A stretch of DNA of 64,000 bases, from contig OZ021727.1 in assembly GCA_963978545.1 (NCBI GenBank), forward strand, positions 55,750,487 through 55,814,486, given 5' to 3'. Made by a program: the position numbers and the translations under genes. The stretch is from Linyphia triangularis. Its lineage: Eukaryota > Arthropoda > Arachnida > Araneae > Linyphiidae. Shown here piece by piece: positions 1 through 14,115 of the stretch (position 1 is its first letter; each line of letters opens with the position of its first letter). The notes beneath the pieces are model-generated. The model was not told the origin of the DNA, ran no database searches, and was given only the letters and a program-made list of their open reading frames with translations.

Positions 1-8
1 TCGAGGTG

Positions 9-43
<35 letters not shown>

Positions 44-2865
44 CGAATATATAAATTTTATTTAACTATAAAGAAAAAAACATTTAAAATTAAAATGAAA
101 GTGGTTATCATAAAGTAATACCAACAAATATGTATCGATGAATATCGAATACATTAATTCATTTCATACTTTATCTGAAGGAGTTGTTTTAAAGATTATT
201 ATATTTGTTTTTAATATAGTTTGTCGTAACCAATTAATATATTATATTCATTACAATATTATTTGAATTTGTACTTTTCTGATTCATTAAAATTTACTCT
301 TTTAAAAACTGCATTTATAGAATTTTGGAAATGTTGTAATTTTAAAATACTTAGAAAACGTATTTGGGCGAAAATTTATAACGGAGAAAATTAGAAAACG
401 AAATTAATGGTTAAGAAAGAAGCCAAGTTAGATCATTTTACTTTTGTCTTAGCTTTTAATTTCACTTTCTAGTTTTCCCCATGATTATATAATATAATAT
501 GTTTAATTGGTTACGATAATTGTAATAAAAATAAATAAAAATAGCTCTAAGACAATTCTCTCAAATAAAGGCAGACGTGCATTAGATATTCATAGAAACA
601 TGTTTACTGGTGTTATCTATGATAAGAAATATTATTATAATTTTGAAATAATCTTTTTATTTATAATAAATAAATCTCATATATTTGTTTCTCAAAACAA
701 AAATATAAGATGAAAACAACAGACTAAAGCAATTTGTATCTGAAGATATGTATTACTTTAGTGAATAAATAAACAATTTAAAAAACAATTTGATGAAATA
801 TCAAGTTCTTACAATATAGTTTAGTTGATGCATCATAAATTGAAAGGGATACACGATATTCTGGTTTCTTTATAGACGAACAACTTAGCAAATAAACAGA
901 AAAACTTTACAAGGAAGTTAGGCCAAGATATAGATTCGTATTACCAAAGCTGATAGAGAAATCAGTTACAAATGACAATTTTTAAGAGGGTAACACAGCG
1001 AGAGTTAGTTAAGATTGAGTTTAAACAGTATACACAAATCATTATTTCTATTTGAATAGCTATATTTTCATTTGAAAATAGGTAAACTGAGATTTGACTG
1101 TAAAATTTTTTTTAAGAAACTAAGCCTTGTGCATAATTGATAGTTATTATGAGTTTCATCATATAAAAAATATGTTTACAAAGCCTTTTTGTAAAATATT
1201 ATAGCATTATACAGAATTTTAGAATCCTACTATAAATCCACATGTAAATCTGTTTCCAGAAATTCTTACATGATTCTTGTTCAAACTGTCTAAGAAGTTA
1301 CAAAGTCACTGAAATAAAATTCAACTAGAGAGAAGTAAAGAATCTTATTTAAAAAAAAAAAAAAAAAAAAAAAAACAGTCTACAATGAATAAAAAAAAAA
1401 TTTGAGTCTACAAAACAAGAACTTTTGTTCATAATTTTTAAGGCAAATTTTGGTGATTATGAAATAGTAAGTGAATTTCAAGACTGCTTATAGTAATTCA
1501 ACACTAGCTTTGCCTTTAAGAAATAAATAGATAAATATGAAATGTTGAGTGGTATTTTTATACGTTGGACATTCTTCAAACAAATGTAAATATTTTTACG
1601 TTATATCTAGCGTTCTCTCAACTTCTTATGAGAACAATAACTTGCTACTAAAAATTAATAGTAGGTTTTTGAAAAATCTTGTATTCCAAATAAATAACTT
1701 TTTTACGATTTCATACGTTTATTGGCGTGGCATTTAAGCGAAATATTTGAAGGAAATATAAGCGAACTCTTTATTCTGTCAATATCAAGTAAACTTAATA
1801 ATTATTTTATTTTTTATGTTTTTTAACTAGCTGAATAAATTTTAAATTTAGTCCAACTGTTTGACATCATCGCTTGAGAAAAGAGTTTATTTTCCGATTT
1901 TTTAGAAACTAAAAGAAAAAAAACTGTTATTAGTTTGAAAACACTTTTTATAAAAATACAATTACTTAAGGATTTATTATTCTCTAAATGTATTATTTTA
2001 ATTTCATCTTGGTTTTCAATAAGATATTTTATGGATTTTATATCAATGGATGATCTCATAAGCATCGCATCTAATTACAATAAAATAAAGAAAAAACATC
2101 CATTCACAATAACCCATAAATTATGAACTCGCTAAAGTATTTTGCTTTGATAGCATGTGGTTCCTTGATAGCGTTTGGTGTTGCTAAGAGAGATATAAAT
2201 TAAAGTTTGTCTTGTGAAAAATAGTTTATTTCGTTTTCACTTCAGACTTCAGAAGAAAAAAATCTTATGTTAAATCAAAAATAAAAATGTAATTTTGCGC
2301 CCAAAATGGTTTGTCCGAAGCTCTTCTAGTACGATGTCTTGCTTTAAGCCGAGAAAAGTAAACAGTATCTGGAGACGAAGAAAACTTATTCTTTTTTGTT
2401 GACATTATTACCTTCGTCAAATGTTAAAATCATTAATTTAAATCACATGCAATACATTTCAAAAGTTATTGAAATTAGAAAAAAAAATATTAGAAATACC
2501 TACGCGTCTAGTTTGAGAGTCATAAACAAGGGAGTACAAATATGCGTTGATGAATGCGGTACGGTGACAATATGCGGTGAAACTTTATTCTATTTCTTTA
2601 TAATGATTTTTTTTTTTTTTTATAAAAGAATGATACCAAACAACTTTGAGATTTTTGAGCCTAGGATATGGATATCCTAACTGTTCATCAGAACTAACTA
2701 TTGTAAATTTAAAATTGTATTGACTGATGCAAGTATGAAACCCTCACCGAATATCAGAACCCAAACCAACAACCGAAATAAGACATCGATAATTCCACAT
2801 AAATCTACATCCTTTCCTTCAACTAATAACATCGAATCACTTAAATAAAATTTACAATCACTTAC
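1..2865. other. Non-coding stretch, probably Dscam-like gene intron
   Basis: AT-rich DNA with homopolymer T and A runs (near 11-40 and 1351-1375) and no convincing gene. It lies 3' of the Ig1 exon on the minus strand, directly after that exon's GT donor, so it is best read as the next intron of the Dscam-like gene. The short open frames here have no recognisable domain. No further Ig exon was found, so the rest of the gene lies beyond the left edge. Confidence 0.6.
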
Positions 2866-3165
2866 CAGCCCGGACTCGAACCTCACGACTTCCAATCTTC
2901 CCCGCACTATTTGCAGCAACACATCGATAGATGGCGTCGTGTACTTCCCGCCGGTATTGCGTAGGTGAAAAGGGCGCGAAAACCATAGACCCGTCCGGTC
3001 TCAGATGCTGCAAACCAGGAATATCTCGCACAATGGACCCATTCTTGGTCTCCCACCACAGGTCTGGCATTGGCTGACCCTTGACCGAGCATCTGACCAC
3101 GGCTCCAGTTGAATTATCGAAGTCTATTCTTGGAGGAGGCTCATATTCAAAGGATGGTCCACGCA
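2866..3165 (-). CDS. Dscam-like Ig-superfamily adhesion protein, exon 2 (Ig1 domain)
   Basis: A 300-nt exon bounded by a TTTCAG acceptor (next to 3166) and a GTAAG donor (from 2865), with phase 1 at both ends as usual for Ig-domain exons. It encodes about 100 residues beginning VRGPSFEYEPPPR and ending in a VRVRA tail. Two Ig cysteines (about residues 26 and 82), the core tryptophans WW (37-38) and the HDAIYRC strand-F signature are present, plus N-glycosylation sequons NST and NGS. The RGP-F-EPPPR opening and the GLQHLRPDGS-VF-PF-YR block match the first Ig domain of Dscam family receptors, which act in neuronal self-recognition and, in arthropods, immunity. The single base left by exon 1 at 20868-20934 completes the first codon in frame (GTG, Val). 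Downstream exons are outside the window, so a canonical long Dscam cannot be told from a chelicerate-type short Dscam. Confidence 0.88.
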
Positions 3166-4072
3166 CTGAAATTAATTGTATATTTTACTGTTTGAAATTA
3201 AATTTATATTCATACAATTAATAAAACATAATTATTTTTAATATTATTCATTAACTAGTAAATATACATGTGTAAATATACTTACTATTGAAAATTTTTA
3301 GCAATTAAAACTTTTATTTCTCAATTCCAATACTTAAATATATAATGGTGTACGCTCATACTAAGCCCAGTACAGGTACCTACGACTGAGCTCAAAATGA
3401 AAAATTACGATTTAAAGTTTAACAACTTCCATGTAGTTAACTTTAACTTATTGAGGCACTTCTTTTTTTATAACTCCTGTAAAAACACGAATATTAAAAT
3501 TAAGCATTATGTAGAACAAATTACAGAGAACCTCTTAGTAACAAAACTCAGTTCGACCTAAAAATGCTCCTTGTATCAGATACGACTCGGTGCATAATGA
3601 AACTAAATTTTCTGGTATCGAATTTTAATATTGTATGCAAGTTAAGTTTTTGCATGGAAATAAAAGAGACAATATTGAAAAAACATGTAAATTTGAAGTT
3701 ATCTATTTTAATTTACCATAAATTTTAAGAATTCAATTTCAACCACCGAAAACTGCTCGTTTCAATATTTTTAAAACATTGAAAGACTTTCGCCAGCATA
3801 TTATTAACCATTTAATACACAAATCGGAAAGAATCAAAATTCAAAGAAAGAAATCACTTAGCTAAAAAAAAAAGTACTGAAATTAGATATGAGTCTCCAA
3901 TATTACACCTAGCAAATCTATTTCTGGTATCTGCGTATTCAACACTATGTCCTTTTGCTTACTATCTTTCTTGGTGATGTAATATTTGCTATATTTAAAA
4001 TAAATAGTTGTATATCGTAGCTCTGCATTCCATCGAAAATATAAACCTCTAAAAATAAATTTCTATATACTT

Positions 4073-4277
4073 ATTAGGTGGATAGAGACCAGTAATTTAC
4101 CAATTAGGTGGATAGAGACCAGTAACTAACCAATTAAGTGGATAGTGACCAGTAATTTACCATTTAGGTGGATAGAGACCAGTAATTTAACAATTAGGTG
4201 GATAGAGACCAGCAATTTACCAATTTAAAGATCAGTAATTTACCAATTAGGTGAATAGAGACCAGTAATTTACCAAT
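4073..4277. repeat. 30-bp minisatellite, seven units
   Basis: Head-to-tail copies of a 30-bp unit of the form ATTAGGTGGATAGAGACCAG plus TAATTTACCA. Units start at 4073, 4103, 4133, 4163, 4193, a shortened 23-bp unit at 4223, and 4246. Units differ by one to three substitutions. There are no spacers between units, so it is a tandem minisatellite rather than an interspersed array. Confidence 0.92.
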
Positions 4278-6281
4278 AATAGAAACACAAAAATTTAAAC
4301 TCAGCTTGCATGCAGTTTCAAAATATACAGCACCGCCAAATAAAATGATAAAAAAATATGAAGCAAAAAACATATTGTTGAATATGAATCAAACGTAACT
4401 TGGGGGAGGGGGGGGGGGCTAGTTTATAATTTAATCACTCCACTTTTTAGATGTTAACTTGAAGGACACTTTTCTGAATTCTAAGTATTTATTCGCTTAA
4501 ATAAGTTCATATTTCGTACAACAAAATTTACTTTTTTATTAATAACTTTAAAATTCTCGAGTTAGATCAAGAAAAGACCTTTATTAAACATTATTGCCTA
4601 TTGGCTGTCAAGTTGCGTAGGCCCTACCTGACAATACATAAATATGTTATAAAACTTGAATTGGAAAAATTTAACAATTAAAATTACATTAAAACAAGAA
4701 TAAATCACAAGTCAGAAAAAATAAAAAAGTAAATAAAGCAGAAAAGTAAAATCTGTCAAATAAATCTGAAAAGAAAATTTGTCAAAGCTGTAAATTATTT
4801 AACTTACGAATTATACAGTCTTTTCACATTTTTAATTCTCAACATAACAGCAAAATAATGTACATGATTAGTTCAAACTTTAAAAAAAATTATACTTCTC
4901 AGCAGATTTTAACAATATTATACGCATACATTTAAAAAATATTTTTAAATTTATTTTTTAAAAAGATTTTTACTATTAATTGTTCATATATTATCGGATA
5001 TTAAATCAAAGGAATTTGAGTTAGAATTGAAAACTTTTATGAAAATATCTTTATTTACATTGGATATATTCGAAATAGGTGAATGAGTATGAGTTACAGA
5101 ACCATTAAAAATACAAACAGTTTTGGGTTTATGAATATTGAGATTTATACAGTTAATATAAATTTGTTATAATTATATATTAATTCATTATAATTATAAT
5201 TTAAAATTCAATTAACCCAATAAATTTTCTATTAAGCTACCACTTACATACGAATCAATTTATTTTTAAAATATATAGCAATGATCGAATATTACTTGAA
5301 TAGTCACCACTCAAGGAAATTATACCATATTGTATTACTAGTGATTGAACCCAGGAAAATGCTATTACTTTAATAAACGACACTTGCAAAATATTTTAAA
5401 TAGCAAAATGAATAGATTTACAAAAATGAAATTTAGCATTCACTTTTTTCATACACAGTTTCCATTTATAGAATTGGTGCACATGCACAGAAATATATTT
5501 TATGATTTCAACTATCCTTTCAGTAACAGTTAGAAGTGCTACTGATTCATTTACAGAATTTCTGTAAATGAAACCAAAAGTAATATACTTAGTTTTGCAA
5601 CTATTGATAACTAAGTCACTTAACTTAAAAATAGTCTGAATATAAGAATGTTAAAAAATCCATTTTGAGAAAAATATTGTAAAAATAACTACAAGCAATT
5701 TTGAATCCGATGGTACAAAATGTTTTAATCAGTCTAAATTAATTTTTTATACATATTTAAAAAAAAAAAGTGTTGTGCACCAATTTGTATTATCGTTTTC
5801 AACTTTAACGGCCCATATTTCCAAACGCAATTTTAGGGACGTAAGGAACATTTACTCAAAAACTATTAATGATAAATTCCTAAAATTTTTAAGATATATT
5901 CTAATTAATATAGTACACAATTTGAGTTTAGCATTCTTAAATATTTTCAAAATTAAAGATTTTATACAATTTTATTGCCACCAAAAATGACAATTTTTAA
6001 AAATTAAATAGAATGTCAAATCCATTAAATTTTTTTTCGAGTAACAAAAACAAAATATTTTAAAATGCTACACTCAATTTATATAATAATGTACAATTGT
6101 GCCAAAATATGTAATTGGTAAGAATATATATTAAAAATTTTAAAGCATTTATTCTTAATAGTTTTTGAGTAATTTCTTTAACTTTACATTTGAGTTGACT
6201 GAGTTCTTTACATTTCCAAAATTGCGTTTGGAGTCCGTTATAATTGAAAAAGATAATACAAATTGATGCAAACAGTTTTGC

Positions 6282-6552
<271 letters not shown>

Positions 6553-7710
6553 TACAATATTAATCTAAAAATTAATTTTTCGTTGTTCTTAATTTTTGAC
6601 TAAGTCAATTTTATTTCAGTTGAAATGGTCCAAATGCTATCTATTGTAGGAATGCAATTTTCAAAAAAAAAAAAAGTCAAAAATCGATACATTCATTTGT
6701 AACATTTTCTATGTAATTGCTATTGACAATTTGGTTTGCATAATTGGTTTTCTTCTTATTTTTCAACTAAAGAATGAACTATATTCCTTACTTTATTTCC
6801 AACTTTAAAAATTCATTTTGGTTATGCATTTTTCTGGACATTTTAGTTTCATGCTTTAATAGTATTTCATTTGTATTTGAATTAATCTTCTTAAGAATAG
6901 TAGAACATATTTAATGCACGAGGTTTTCAGTTTATTAAAATACTAGTAAACATTTAAAATATAATTTTATTTCCTAATATGATAAATAATCAAGTAATTT
7001 TATTCAAAAATGTAGAGACAATATTTTTCCTATTCTGACTTATCAATTTATTAAACTGAAGTAAGTAGAATTTTACTTAAAATATTCATAATAACTCCAT
7101 TCAAACCTAAGACTAGATTTGAAGTCCTTCCAAATTCAATTATTTATTTAATTTATTATAAATGGGAAAGTAATAAAAATTTCTTGAAACATAATGAATA
7201 AATTCATCACTCATTCAAAATAAAATAGCTTTAGCTAAATCCATTTAATACACATATATATTTACTGAATGCCTAAAAAAAGTGATAAAATTAAAATTAC
7301 TACTTAGCTTACGATCTATAAAGCTATTTTCAAAGCTATGCATATGAATAAGAATATTTAAAGTAAATATCTATTTAGATTAATTGAAAATAGGATTATT
7401 TTTACAACTCAATTTTCTTTATTTAGTTCATTTAATATACAAGGCATATAAAACACATTTCCGAAAAATAAGCTGTTCGCTAGGCGATTTCACTTATTTA
7501 GTGCAAGGAAGTAAATAAAATATTTTTAAAGTTTCAAGTAACATTTATGAGAAAAACAAAACACTTAAGTGAGGTCTATAAGTGTGGCTGGAAAATATAT
7601 TAGACAATTTAAATGAAATGTGGAATAAAACCCTATCAGAATCAAATAATAAACAGTATTTTACAAGGAGGCTATTATTATTTTATAACTTAATTTCAAG
7701 AAACAATCTT

Positions 7711-7953
7711 GTAGCACAGTTAGAAATCGTTTTGTAAAATATTTGTTAACTAATTAAAAAAATTAATTGAAAAACAAATAAAATTTTAAAATTCTGTTTT
7801 TCAAAAGTCCGATTAGAAGGCCTCAACTACTTATGTTGAAAATTTCAGAGCTGTAGCCCTATTAGAAATCATTTTGTAACATATATTTATTAATTAAATA
7901 AATTAATTATAAAAACTAAATAAAAATTTAAAACTCTATTTTTCAAAAGTCCA
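7711..7953 (+). repeat. Two direct ~100-bp repeats, period ~141 bp
   Basis: The segments 7711-7811 and 7852-7953 are similar along their whole length: both begin GTAGC, contain TTAGAAATC, and end TTTTTCAAAAGTCC. They are followed at ~8015-8040 by a purine-rich CAGACAGACACACAG tail. Such tails are common at the 3' ends of degenerate arthropod retroposons, so this may be a retroposon remnant with a duplicated 3' end. The family is not identified. Confidence 0.6.
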
Positions 7954-9708
7954 ACGTAACTCTACTCCAATACTTCATAGCTCTTCTCCAATTTTTAGTA
8001 CGTTTCTATAGATCAACAGAGCCACAGACAGACACACAGCTTGTTTTATTATCATAGATAAAAAAAAATGCATTTTAAATGCGGAAATACAAAATGAAAA
8101 AAGTATGTATATTTATATAAAACATTTCATCCTTTGAGTTTAAAAGTCCTAGAATGTAAGGTTAAGAAATATGTTAAATTTATAATAATGTAATTAATTA
8201 TGTGAGATCACTTCAAAAATGGAAAATGAACCATTTTTATTCTGTAAAAGCATTCTTTCATGATTAAAATTATTGATGTGTTACCTCAATTACATTGTTC
8301 TGTGCCCGAAAAATAAAATATACTTAAAAATACTGAATTAATTCAAAGTAAATAAGACCTCCTATGAAATTTTTTCAACCAAAGTTGTTCAAGAATATTC
8401 TAGTAGGAAATGGTCATAAAATATATCTTTCAAAGCCATAAAAGCGCGTTATTTAGACAACCTTTATGGCATCATACAGAAGCTCAAAATTACATGTTCC
8501 TTTCCTTATCATTAATAATTCAAGTATCCTAACCCTGCTAAAATATATTTGTATAGAATCTAAAGTTTTCAAGTTTAAACAAAAATATGAATTTTCTCAT
8601 ACAAACCATAAATTTTTTTTAAAAAGTTTGATTTTTAAATACATCTAATTAATTTTCTATTAATTTAATACACTTGTAATTAATTATTTTTAATTATATT
8701 CAATGAATTAATGGTTATAACATTTTCTAAGTATAATTCTTTATTTGAAAGGAACGTCTTTTCTTGTTTATACATGCTGCTTATAAATCAACACGAAACG
8801 CATAGATATTCAAGATGGGTACTACGCTTTTCTCTATCCAAGAGCGGTTTTGGTTCAGTGTAATCGTCACGCGCGAGGCTGAATGACACTAAGAGAATAC
8901 TGTAGAAGCTGTTTTGCTGCGATTGCAGTTTGGTTGTACGAAAACAAACGGCTGATCTCAATGGTGGTATGGAGATTGGAGATGAAATTCTTGTTTGGAA
9001 TAGGAAAGCTTTCAATACAAATTGAAAACTCTTAAACTTTTTTTTCTTTTAAATTAAAAATTAGTTTAAATTATTAAATTTTCTTATCTTTATAAATAAA
9101 TATCTTCGGTTCGTAATGATAAATATTTTCATTCTTTGAAAAAAAAAACTGATCAACAACAAAAATTTTATCCATAATTTAATCTTAATATTATATTTCT
9201 ATATTGTTACTAAATAATATAAATATTAAACTAAAAATAAAATGTTATAAAAATATTACTTTTTTTTTTTAATTTGAGAGAGTAAATTCGTTTAAATGCA
9301 TATTTTTCTAAAATTTCCGTATATTTTTTATATAACAAAATAGTTCATCTCAAACAAAAAGTTACTAATCAATTTAAAAAAATTATATTAATCTCTCTCA
9401 TATTTTTAAAATAACATTGATTCACTACAATTTCTTTCTCCTTTAGCAATACTTATGAATTAAATTAGTGTTAAATTTTTTTGAAAAATCACTGAATGCA
9501 CAAAATTATTACCTATTTTCCAGTAAGTTAACATGCTGAAATGGTAATAAACATAATAAATTCTTAATTTTATAATTATACAGAAATAATTTTTGTCGTG
9601 ATAAAATATATTTACTATTTCCGATCATTTAGATTTTAAATATAAAAAATACATTTTTTTTTAATATTAAAATTTTGAAACAGAATTGTTTGCATATAAT
9701 TTATATTA

Positions 9709-9857
9709 AATCCCATTATTGATATTGAATCCCATTATTAATCACATAATATATATTATTAATCACATAATAATATTGAATCACATAATATATATTATTA
9801 ATCACATAATAATATTGAATCACATAATAATATTGAATCACATAATATATATTAATG
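9709..9857. repeat. AT-rich tandem repeat
   Basis: Irregular tandem array of AATCACATAATATATATT-type and AATCACATAATAATATTG-type units (18-24 bp), preceded by AATCCCATTATT variants. The order of long and short units alternates, suggesting a higher-order unit of ~42 bp. Confidence 0.85.
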
Positions 9858-12800
9858 TTTCACTGTCATTTCAACCATAATTCTGCTGGTTTCCGAAATT
9901 AAGAAAATGTATATAGATTCCCCTATTGCACAAAACTTATTGCAAATAGGTGCTCATCTTTTAAACCAAAAACATTAATTCTTACAAATTTGAACAAAAC
10001 ACACTTGTGTTGTATTGAAATAATTCTGTTAAAAGATTTATTTATTTATTTTTATTTTTTTTTCCTTCTTTTTTACTTGTTTAATACCTGGTAAATGAAG
10101 TGTAATATCAAAAAAATTTCGGAAATACTGTACAGTATTTTAAAAAAAATTAAAACAAATCATTTTTTAAACAAACTATAACTTGGGATATTTCTATATG
10201 ATTTCGAAGGAAGCATAATAAAACCCTGTTTCAGAAATTTTTCAAGCCCACTAAAATATAACTCTAACAAAATATAAAATGTAGTTCGAATAAACATTTC
10301 TGAAAAATTTTGGTAGTATTTTAATAAATGTATTTAGAATAGAAAACACCCATGATTCTATCCCATTCGTTTTTATAATTGAGCTATTTCGAACAAGAAT
10401 CGCCCATTGAATAAAACAATTTTTACCCTGTCTGTGACAAATCTCTCTTTTCGATACATCTGACAGATTACACATCTTTTCGCTTCGATTCTTCCCGCCA
10501 AAACGATAAATTGACCAATTGAGTCCTGCAGAATGTCCTAGCAGACGATCATTTTTCAACTTATTCACCAATCGCTCGGCACTTTACAGGAACCCTAATG
10601 TTTTGCGCGCTAACCGAAAACTCGCTATAAGAAACTTCCACACAAAAAAAACTACAAAATGGAAAATTTCGGCTCTTTGGTTTTACCATTACTGTGTTTC
10701 GTTCTTTCTGTTGTTTTTTTCCCCTTCCATTTTCTTCCGAAACCCCAAAAGTGAAACAATTCCGACTGAATGCGCCTTTGTGAGATTGCTTGCGTGTAGT
10801 GTTATTTTGTGGAAATGACAGAAAGCACGTAGAGACGCATTTAGAGATATTCCAGTAATGATTTAAAAAGGGGGATGTTGTAAACGAATGTGATGGTGTA
10901 TTGATCTAAGAAACCGCGGTGGCCTTTGTTCATTTATATATTCAGTGACCCACATCACTTAAACTTTGATTTACGAGACTTCGGGAGGAGGACTTATTTT
11001 TGTATTTTTCTTTTAGAGTTGATGTTGAAGCCTTAAGATTTCGAAATGCATTTTTATTAGAAGAAGTCGAAGTTTCTTGTAGTGCGTCATTTATTACTCC
11101 TAATGATAAATTTGATTTATACTTCAAATAAAAAAGGGGATATACGGGGGTGTAGCTGAGATCGAACAGAATATTCATAAGTCCCATATAATTTTTTTAT
11201 TATTAAGAGGACTCTGTTGGGTGTAGAAATAATTCCAGAATACAAACAATAAGATAAAATATTGATATTAAAAATCAATTTCCAATAACAGCAAAAAAAC
11301 AAAAACAATAGCGATTTCTTTTTATGCCTTGATAATAAAACGCAATATGAATATTTATCAATTGTTAACTTTTCATTTTGAAAAAACAATCAGATTAATA
11401 AAATTAGTTATAAATTATTGTAAAATATGGTAATAAATTTTATCCTGTAAATTTATAAATATTTAATAACTAAAAAATCCTTAAAATTACTTTCAATTGA
11501 ATTATATACAATTTTTTAAATAAAACTCGAACTTAAGTTTAAAAATATTATTTTAATATGATTTTACAAGGCTTGGAATGATTCAATACATTTGAGAAAA
11601 ATTTCTGAAGCAGTAAAAATTTAGTGAATTTCCATGAAATTTAAAATAATCATCACAAGAAATTTTTTTTTCTCTATAACAACTACATATAAATAAAATA
11701 TACCCACAAAATAAGTTTTGATCACGTATACCAACATCATAGTAGTTTTAAAGTAATTTTGATTTTTTTTTTTCAAATCATATAATTCCATTCAAAATTC
11801 TTCTAAATCACAGGAACAAAAACAAATTAAATAGAAACATATTGGTATTTATTAACTAGAAACTTCCATCTTAATAAATGTATCAAACACATATAAAATA
11901 TCTTTAATATTATATCTGGTGTAGTTGTAGTGCCTGGATTTTATTGTATATCTTCAGCAAGTATTTCGATTGGAATTTCAAGCACTAGATCGATTTAACT
12001 TTTAAACATATATATTTAAATAATAATTCTAATGAAATTAAAATATTTTAAGTAATTGTTCTTAAACTTATTTTTCACTGCAAAAGCAAAACACCTACTA
12101 GTGTTTATTCCTAGTCTCCTTGGCTTAATATATACAAATTAAGTATTCGTAAAATATTTAATTTAATGTTTCCTAATGGCATTTACACATATTACGAATC
12201 GTAAATTAATATAATTCATACGTTTTTTAGGCAAAATAGAATTATTATGGATAAAAATTTAAATTAATTAAATATAATTTTATAATTTCAGAATTTGAGC
12301 ATATGATTATTCTTTAATGAAAAATTAAAATTCAACTAACTACTCAAATTAGTAAGCATAACTTTAATAACTAGACTGTTATTGTAATACATACATTGCT
12401 ATTCACATTTTTAATCTATCAATCGGGGTACAAATAATTTAATATTGAAAAATCAATTAAAAATCCATTTTCAGTTGGGGTCTGAAAATTTTCTGATTAA
12501 ACAATTTATTTTTATACCTTTAAATGTTCACTTAAGAACATAATTATAAAGTATCTAAAATGTGTTTTTCGCATACAGAAATCCTCAATTGTGTCACAAT
12601 TTTCAAGAATATAAACTAATATATATTTCTTAAGTACAATTCTCCACTTTCACTGTTACTTCCTAATTCAAGAAAGCTTTTATAATGCAGAGCTTCGACC
12701 AAAGCATATGACCTCCCATCTTCTTTTCCTTGCGAGTTTTCGTTGGTTTCTGAAATTACGTAATTAAGATTTACGGTTCTCCATTTACAGCAGGCGGGTG

Positions 12801-14090
12801 AGCCGTTAAAGGTTTACGCGTGGCTTTACGAAAATCTCAAAACCTACGGAGATACGGTGCCGTAAACAAGCGATAAACTCAACGGGGTTTAGTTTTATCA
12901 TTGGAATTACACGTCAGCAATAAACGAGAAAACATGAATTTTCATTTTCTTAGCGACTTTTCTACACCGGAGCTTAGATTGCCTACATAAAGTGTAAGTT
13001 TATATCTAGTTCTTAACAAAACTTTTTTTGAGTCTGCAAAGTTTTGATCTGGATTTTTCTAAGATAATAGTCAGATATTATACTCTAGTAAAGTAATGAC
13101 AATTTGCAAGTAATTAGGTTTTTTTTAGTTATTATACCTTATATATTTGGTCTTGCTTCGATATTTAAATCACTTAAATATTTAAAATAATATTAGTCAA
13201 GGTAATAAATTCTCCAGAATGATTCTCATGAATTGTCAGTTTATTTTTCATTATTTTAATAAAATAAAATATTACGGTAGTTAATTTTACAAACATTTTA
13301 GTAAACTTATATTTTATGTAACAACTTAAACTATAGAGTTTTAGTAGAAAATCATTAAACATTGTGTAAAAAAAAACCATATTCAGTTAATTACAATTTT
13401 TAAAATGTACAAAAATGGACTCAATATTTTAAAAAGAAATAAATGAAATACTCTAGATAAAGATAAATTTATATATTAAATACCTGGGGAAAAACTTGTC
13501 TATGTCCATGACAATCCAAAAGGAAAAAATCTTTAAGGAACGGGGGTAATACTTAAGCGATTGTAATGAAATTTTGCACATTCCATGCATACATAGGTAT
13601 AGAGAAATAAAGAAATCAATCCATTTTACTTATGTTTTTTCTTTAATGAGGTATATTTGGGTACCAAATAACCTATACAGTTTTAAGGATATCGTGAATT
13701 TATAATAAATGTGATTCTATGAATAGTTTTATGGAAATGCTAAAGTATTATGCTTGTGGCATACAATCACACAACAAGGCCAAATGTGTGGATTATACTA
13801 TGTGAAGTCAGCAAAATTTTGGCTCTAAAGCATTGAAAAATGGTGAATCGAACATATTTTTATACCAAAACTTCAGTGATGTGCCAAGAAAATCGCATCG
13901 ATAACAATTAATACTAGTAGTCTACTATACATTTTTACAATCAAAAGTCTAGCACTTACAGAAGTTAGGCAATAAAATAACAATGGAGAGGAATTTCTTA
14001 AAGAGGTTTCAAATTTATAATCAGCTTAACACACAGAACACTTTCTGACAATTTCAGGGACATAAAAAATTAGCATAATCACACGCGTAC

Positions 14091-14115
14091 CTCTCTCTCT
14101 CTCTCACTCTCTCTC
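14091..14115. repeat. (CT)n microsatellite
   Basis: About twelve CT dinucleotides with one A interruption, inside the large intron. Confidence 0.9.

Noticed and set aside
4073..4277. CRISPR-like array of regular repeats
   Set aside because: Units are contiguous with no spacers, and the window is eukaryotic.
8788..9015. 75-codon minus-strand frame possibly an exon
   Set aside because: No convincing acceptor/donor pair in phase with the neighbouring Dscam-like exons, and no Ig or other domain.
10251..10818. Open frames of ~100 codons on both strands in a less AT-rich intronic patch
   Set aside because: No recognisable protein features. Kept only as a composition note for the intron.
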